A stretch of DNA of 64,000 nt from Clostridium_AW malenominatum (GTDB lineage: Bacteria > Bacillota > Clostridia > Clostridiales > Clostridiaceae). The stretch spans positions 124,001-188,000 of the forward strand of contig NZ_BAAACF010000012.1 in the NCBI RefSeq assembly GCF_039521365.1, read 5' to 3'. The notes beneath the pieces are model-generated. The model saw only the letters and a list, made by a program, of their open reading frames with translations, was not told the DNA's origin and did no database searches. The position numbers were made by a program, and so were the translations under genes. Below, one piece after another: positions 63,001 to 64,000 of this stretch (within the stretch, counting starts at the first letter, position 1; each line of letters starts with the position of its first letter).

Positions 63001-64000
63001 CATTGAACTTTTATCTAAACTTAATCCACCCTCTAACTTATCTTCAACTGTTGCTCCTTTTACTTCGGATAATGATTTATTCACATCAATGGTCCATGTT
63101 ATTTTACTTGTATTAAATGTTTTATCGGGGCGCCCATTTTTTTCTATGTTCTTACCCCTTGTTATAGTAACTTTAGCTTCAGATGATCCTCCATGGAAAT
63201 TTGCTACATTACCGAAAATATCCTTAGTATTATCTACAATATTAGTATTATATACTATCCTGTATGCATTATTTATATTACCTAGTTCTACTTTAAATCC
63301 GCCATCAATATCAGTTACTGTATACTTATCTGGTGTAACTTCTTCTCCTAAAGCCACATTCCCATCCAAATCTACCTTTAAATTGTGTACCTTTATTGAC
63401 GTTTTGTCCAAATTCAATCCCTTGTCTAAAATATCTTCTACTATTGCATTTTCAACTTTAGACAAAGATTTATTTACATCAATTGTCCACTGAATATTGT
63501 CCGCATTAACTGGCTTATTAACCATACCTTTCTTTGCTACAGGACCGGATACATTATCAGGTCTAAACTTTATAACTATTTCTTGTGAATTTTTTTCAGA
63601 GATAGGGAAAATTATTTTTACTGGGTTTTCCCCTTTGATTACACTCCTATTAAATTCACTATTAAATTGTACTGTTCCCTCTACATCGGAATGATTCTTT
63701 GCATATTCATTGTAAACTAGTTTTAACTTACCATCCATCCCTAAATAGAACTTTCCTACAGAATCACCATTTTGTAAAAGAAGATCTCCTTCCACAGCGT
63801 TAAATATACTAAAAGCTATAGGAACTTGAACTTCAGTATAGTCACCTACATTAATTTCTTGAGCATTTTCAAGTTTCCATGCATAAAACAGTGATACTTT
63901 AGAACCTTGTTCTATTGGATATTCAGTATTTCCATCAATGGTATTGCCATTAGAATCTTTTACCATTACAGATGTAATTGTATCAATTTTTTTGACTTGC
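60019..64000 (-). CDS. Large LPXTG-anchored multidomain adhesin, N-terminus beyond the window
   Basis: The frame is open to the right edge; about 1,326 residues are visible and the ATG at 63966 is internal. In order: an SdrC/D-like adhesion domain; six collagen-binding-type repeats, beginning near residues 160, 290, 425, 565, 705 and 835, each opening W(T/K)I(D/T)VN and containing (I/V)VED; three SpaA/Cna-B domains from about 965, 1057 and 1162 with isopeptide lysines in IIKVD/IMKVD/IKKVD and glutamates in YKVVE; a Thr-Glu-Pro repeat linker; and LPKTG plus hydrophobic helix and RRKTA tail. The sortase beside it is the likely anchor enzyme. Confidence 0.95.
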   Translation of the reverse strand, partial: QVKKIDTITSVMVKDSNGNTIDGNTEYPIEQGSKVSLFYAWKLENAQEINVGDYTEVQVPIAFSIFNAVEGDLLLQNGDSVGKFYLGMDGKLKLVYNEYAKNHSDVEGTVQFNSEFNRSVIKGENPVKIIFPISEKNSQEIVIKFRPDNVSGPVAKKGMVNKPVNADNIQWTIDVNKSLSKVENAIVEDILDKGLNLDKTSIKVHNLKVDLDGNVALGEEVTPDKYTVTDIDGGFKVELGNINNAYRIVYNTNIVDNTKDIFGNVANFHGGSSEAKVTITRGKNIEKNGRPDKTFNTSKITWTIDVNKSLSEVKGATVEDKLEGGLSLDKSSMKVYKLTLGEDGNVTRKEEVLSPGYSVEYTPNDKPTSFKVVLGDINDAYQIEYDTVITDMAKTKFTNNASFLGIETSTTVNVRRGKLIVKSGKENIGYNEKYIIWTIDVNTAEEKIDNAIVEDIFGPGLSLVEDSVKVYKLKLDDNGRATLDGEALANIGAEDITKENGNTKFKVKLGNITGAYRIVYRTNIADNDKNGGKGFTNGASLGGVGTGNIKINPTITNSFNKSSDGSINYDEKTMGWKITVNPIKEPIPGLVIEDTFPNGGLTMLPDTILVKKGNAILVKDTDYTLEYNVDGDWTKGFKLNFLDDVKDSIYTITYKTKFDPFQVSEDHRQRAYSNNARFTWDKVKDPVDKAATQTVESIASDNGSKSGTLDRSKREITWNIDLNYLSKNLNNIIVEDSIEGNQILDKDSIVIYEYTVEPNGNMKLGSVVDNSKYSIEEASDKLLKIKINGPVNSPYRVVFKTKLVGLSQTEYVNRATAGGIEYSAKVSYWDSEKFVEKSGKQDGKELSWWIIANKSLSEIENATLIDTLSIGHEVIEDSFIVNRTSDNEPYKNFRVTISPRDLATGTQTFKLEFLEKIDTMYNILYRTKITTDVDYSKLSNKVYFEGDGVSTENQPFEKEIVVRITDGSGTGSGKLGSLKIIKVDGNDIDTKISGVEFKLFDWNGKLVGKAKTDENGILNVPGLKFGKYTLKETEPVLGYQILDEDQNIEVVINSEDKQEVIVKNYKLGSITIMKVDSDNETRVLPGAEFEVKDSKGKVVETLTTGADGTAKVENLPFGEYKVVEKKAPVGYKLDTTEHTVNVDKDNSKIQLELKNTKIPSTPSTPWEPDKPKGSITIKKVDSKDETKLLSEAVFQVKNSEGKIVATLRTGVDGIAIAKELQFGEYKVVEIKAPTGYKLDTKEINLTIGKDKTYVELRVGNEKEEPTEPTEPTEPTKPEDEFTDVDDKIPSGSVDVLPKTGEGSNVEFYLVGLILIFIGVRLRRKTA

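Noticed and set aside
62321..63493. Long open frames on the plus strand opposite the adhesin (62321-62713, 63089-63493)
   Set aside because: They mirror the adhesin repeats in antisense, have no ribosome site and show only the composition expected from the complementary strand.

Overview
The window is a stretch of low-GC, spore-forming Firmicute chromosome, most like Clostridium in the broad sense. The evidence is AT-rich codon use, strong AGGAGG ribosome sites, an asparagine T-box leader, a SpoIIP-like protein, an alpha/beta-type small acid-soluble spore protein, class I riboswitches and a complete anaerobic (early cobalt insertion) cobalamin pathway. I do not assign a species.

Left part (1-11.5 kb): the end of an iron/heme/cobalamin-type ABC importer (binding protein, permease, ATPase) faces a DUF3793 gene that has a Fur-box-like site in front of it. 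Next come a small membrane protein, asnA under a T-box, a patatin-like lipase, a minimal SpoIIP-family protein, a thiazole-salvage operon (thiW-thiM-thiE) under a TPP riboswitch, and a phosphoglucomutase. The thi leader holds a second, decayed THI-like element and a GC-rich hairpin that I cannot name.

Centre (11.5-36.8 kb): a roughly 23-kb leftward operon of 26 genes starts at a consensus-like promoter and a cobalamin riboswitch at about 34.8 kb. Order: cbiP, cbiB, cobD, cbiM, cbiN, cbiQ, hemA, precorrin-2 dehydrogenase, hemC, cobA-hemD fusion, hemB, hemL, cbiA, cbiC, cbiD, cbiET, cbiL, cbiF, cbiG, cbiH, cbiJ, cblT, cblS, cbiK, cobO and a small membrane ORF. It makes uroporphyrinogen III from glutamyl-tRNA, converts it to a corrin with cobalt imported by CbiMNQ, and adenosylates it. 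Lower-ligand entry appears to rely on alpha-ribazole uptake and phosphorylation (CblT/CblS), since no cobT is present. The late genes cobC-cobU-cobS form a separate operon just upstream, outside the riboswitch. No cbiO and no heme-branch genes (hemE onward) are present. Three T-tract hairpins lie in a row between the riboswitch aptamer and cbiP.

Right-centre (36.8-54.9 kb): two unlisted-length microproteins (a 35-aa Cys-rich hydrophobic one and a 31-aa acidic one), a DMT transporter, an orphan histidine kinase, pepT, ldh, addA without addB, a divergent SASP gene, an IS4-type insertion sequence that split the shared terminator of the SASP gene and a tRNA-Leu gene, an slt-coaE-polA-aroC cluster, a Cys-rich YkgJ-like protein, a YjiH-family membrane protein and a second tRNA-Leu.

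Right end (54.7-64 kb): a 46-aa microprotein, an MFS-ArsR-MATE operon with a palindrome over its promoter, and a surface module of a secreted transglutaminase-like protein behind a c-di-GMP-I riboswitch, a class D-like sortase and a very large LPKTG adhesin that runs off the right edge. This suggests c-di-GMP control of cell-surface structure.
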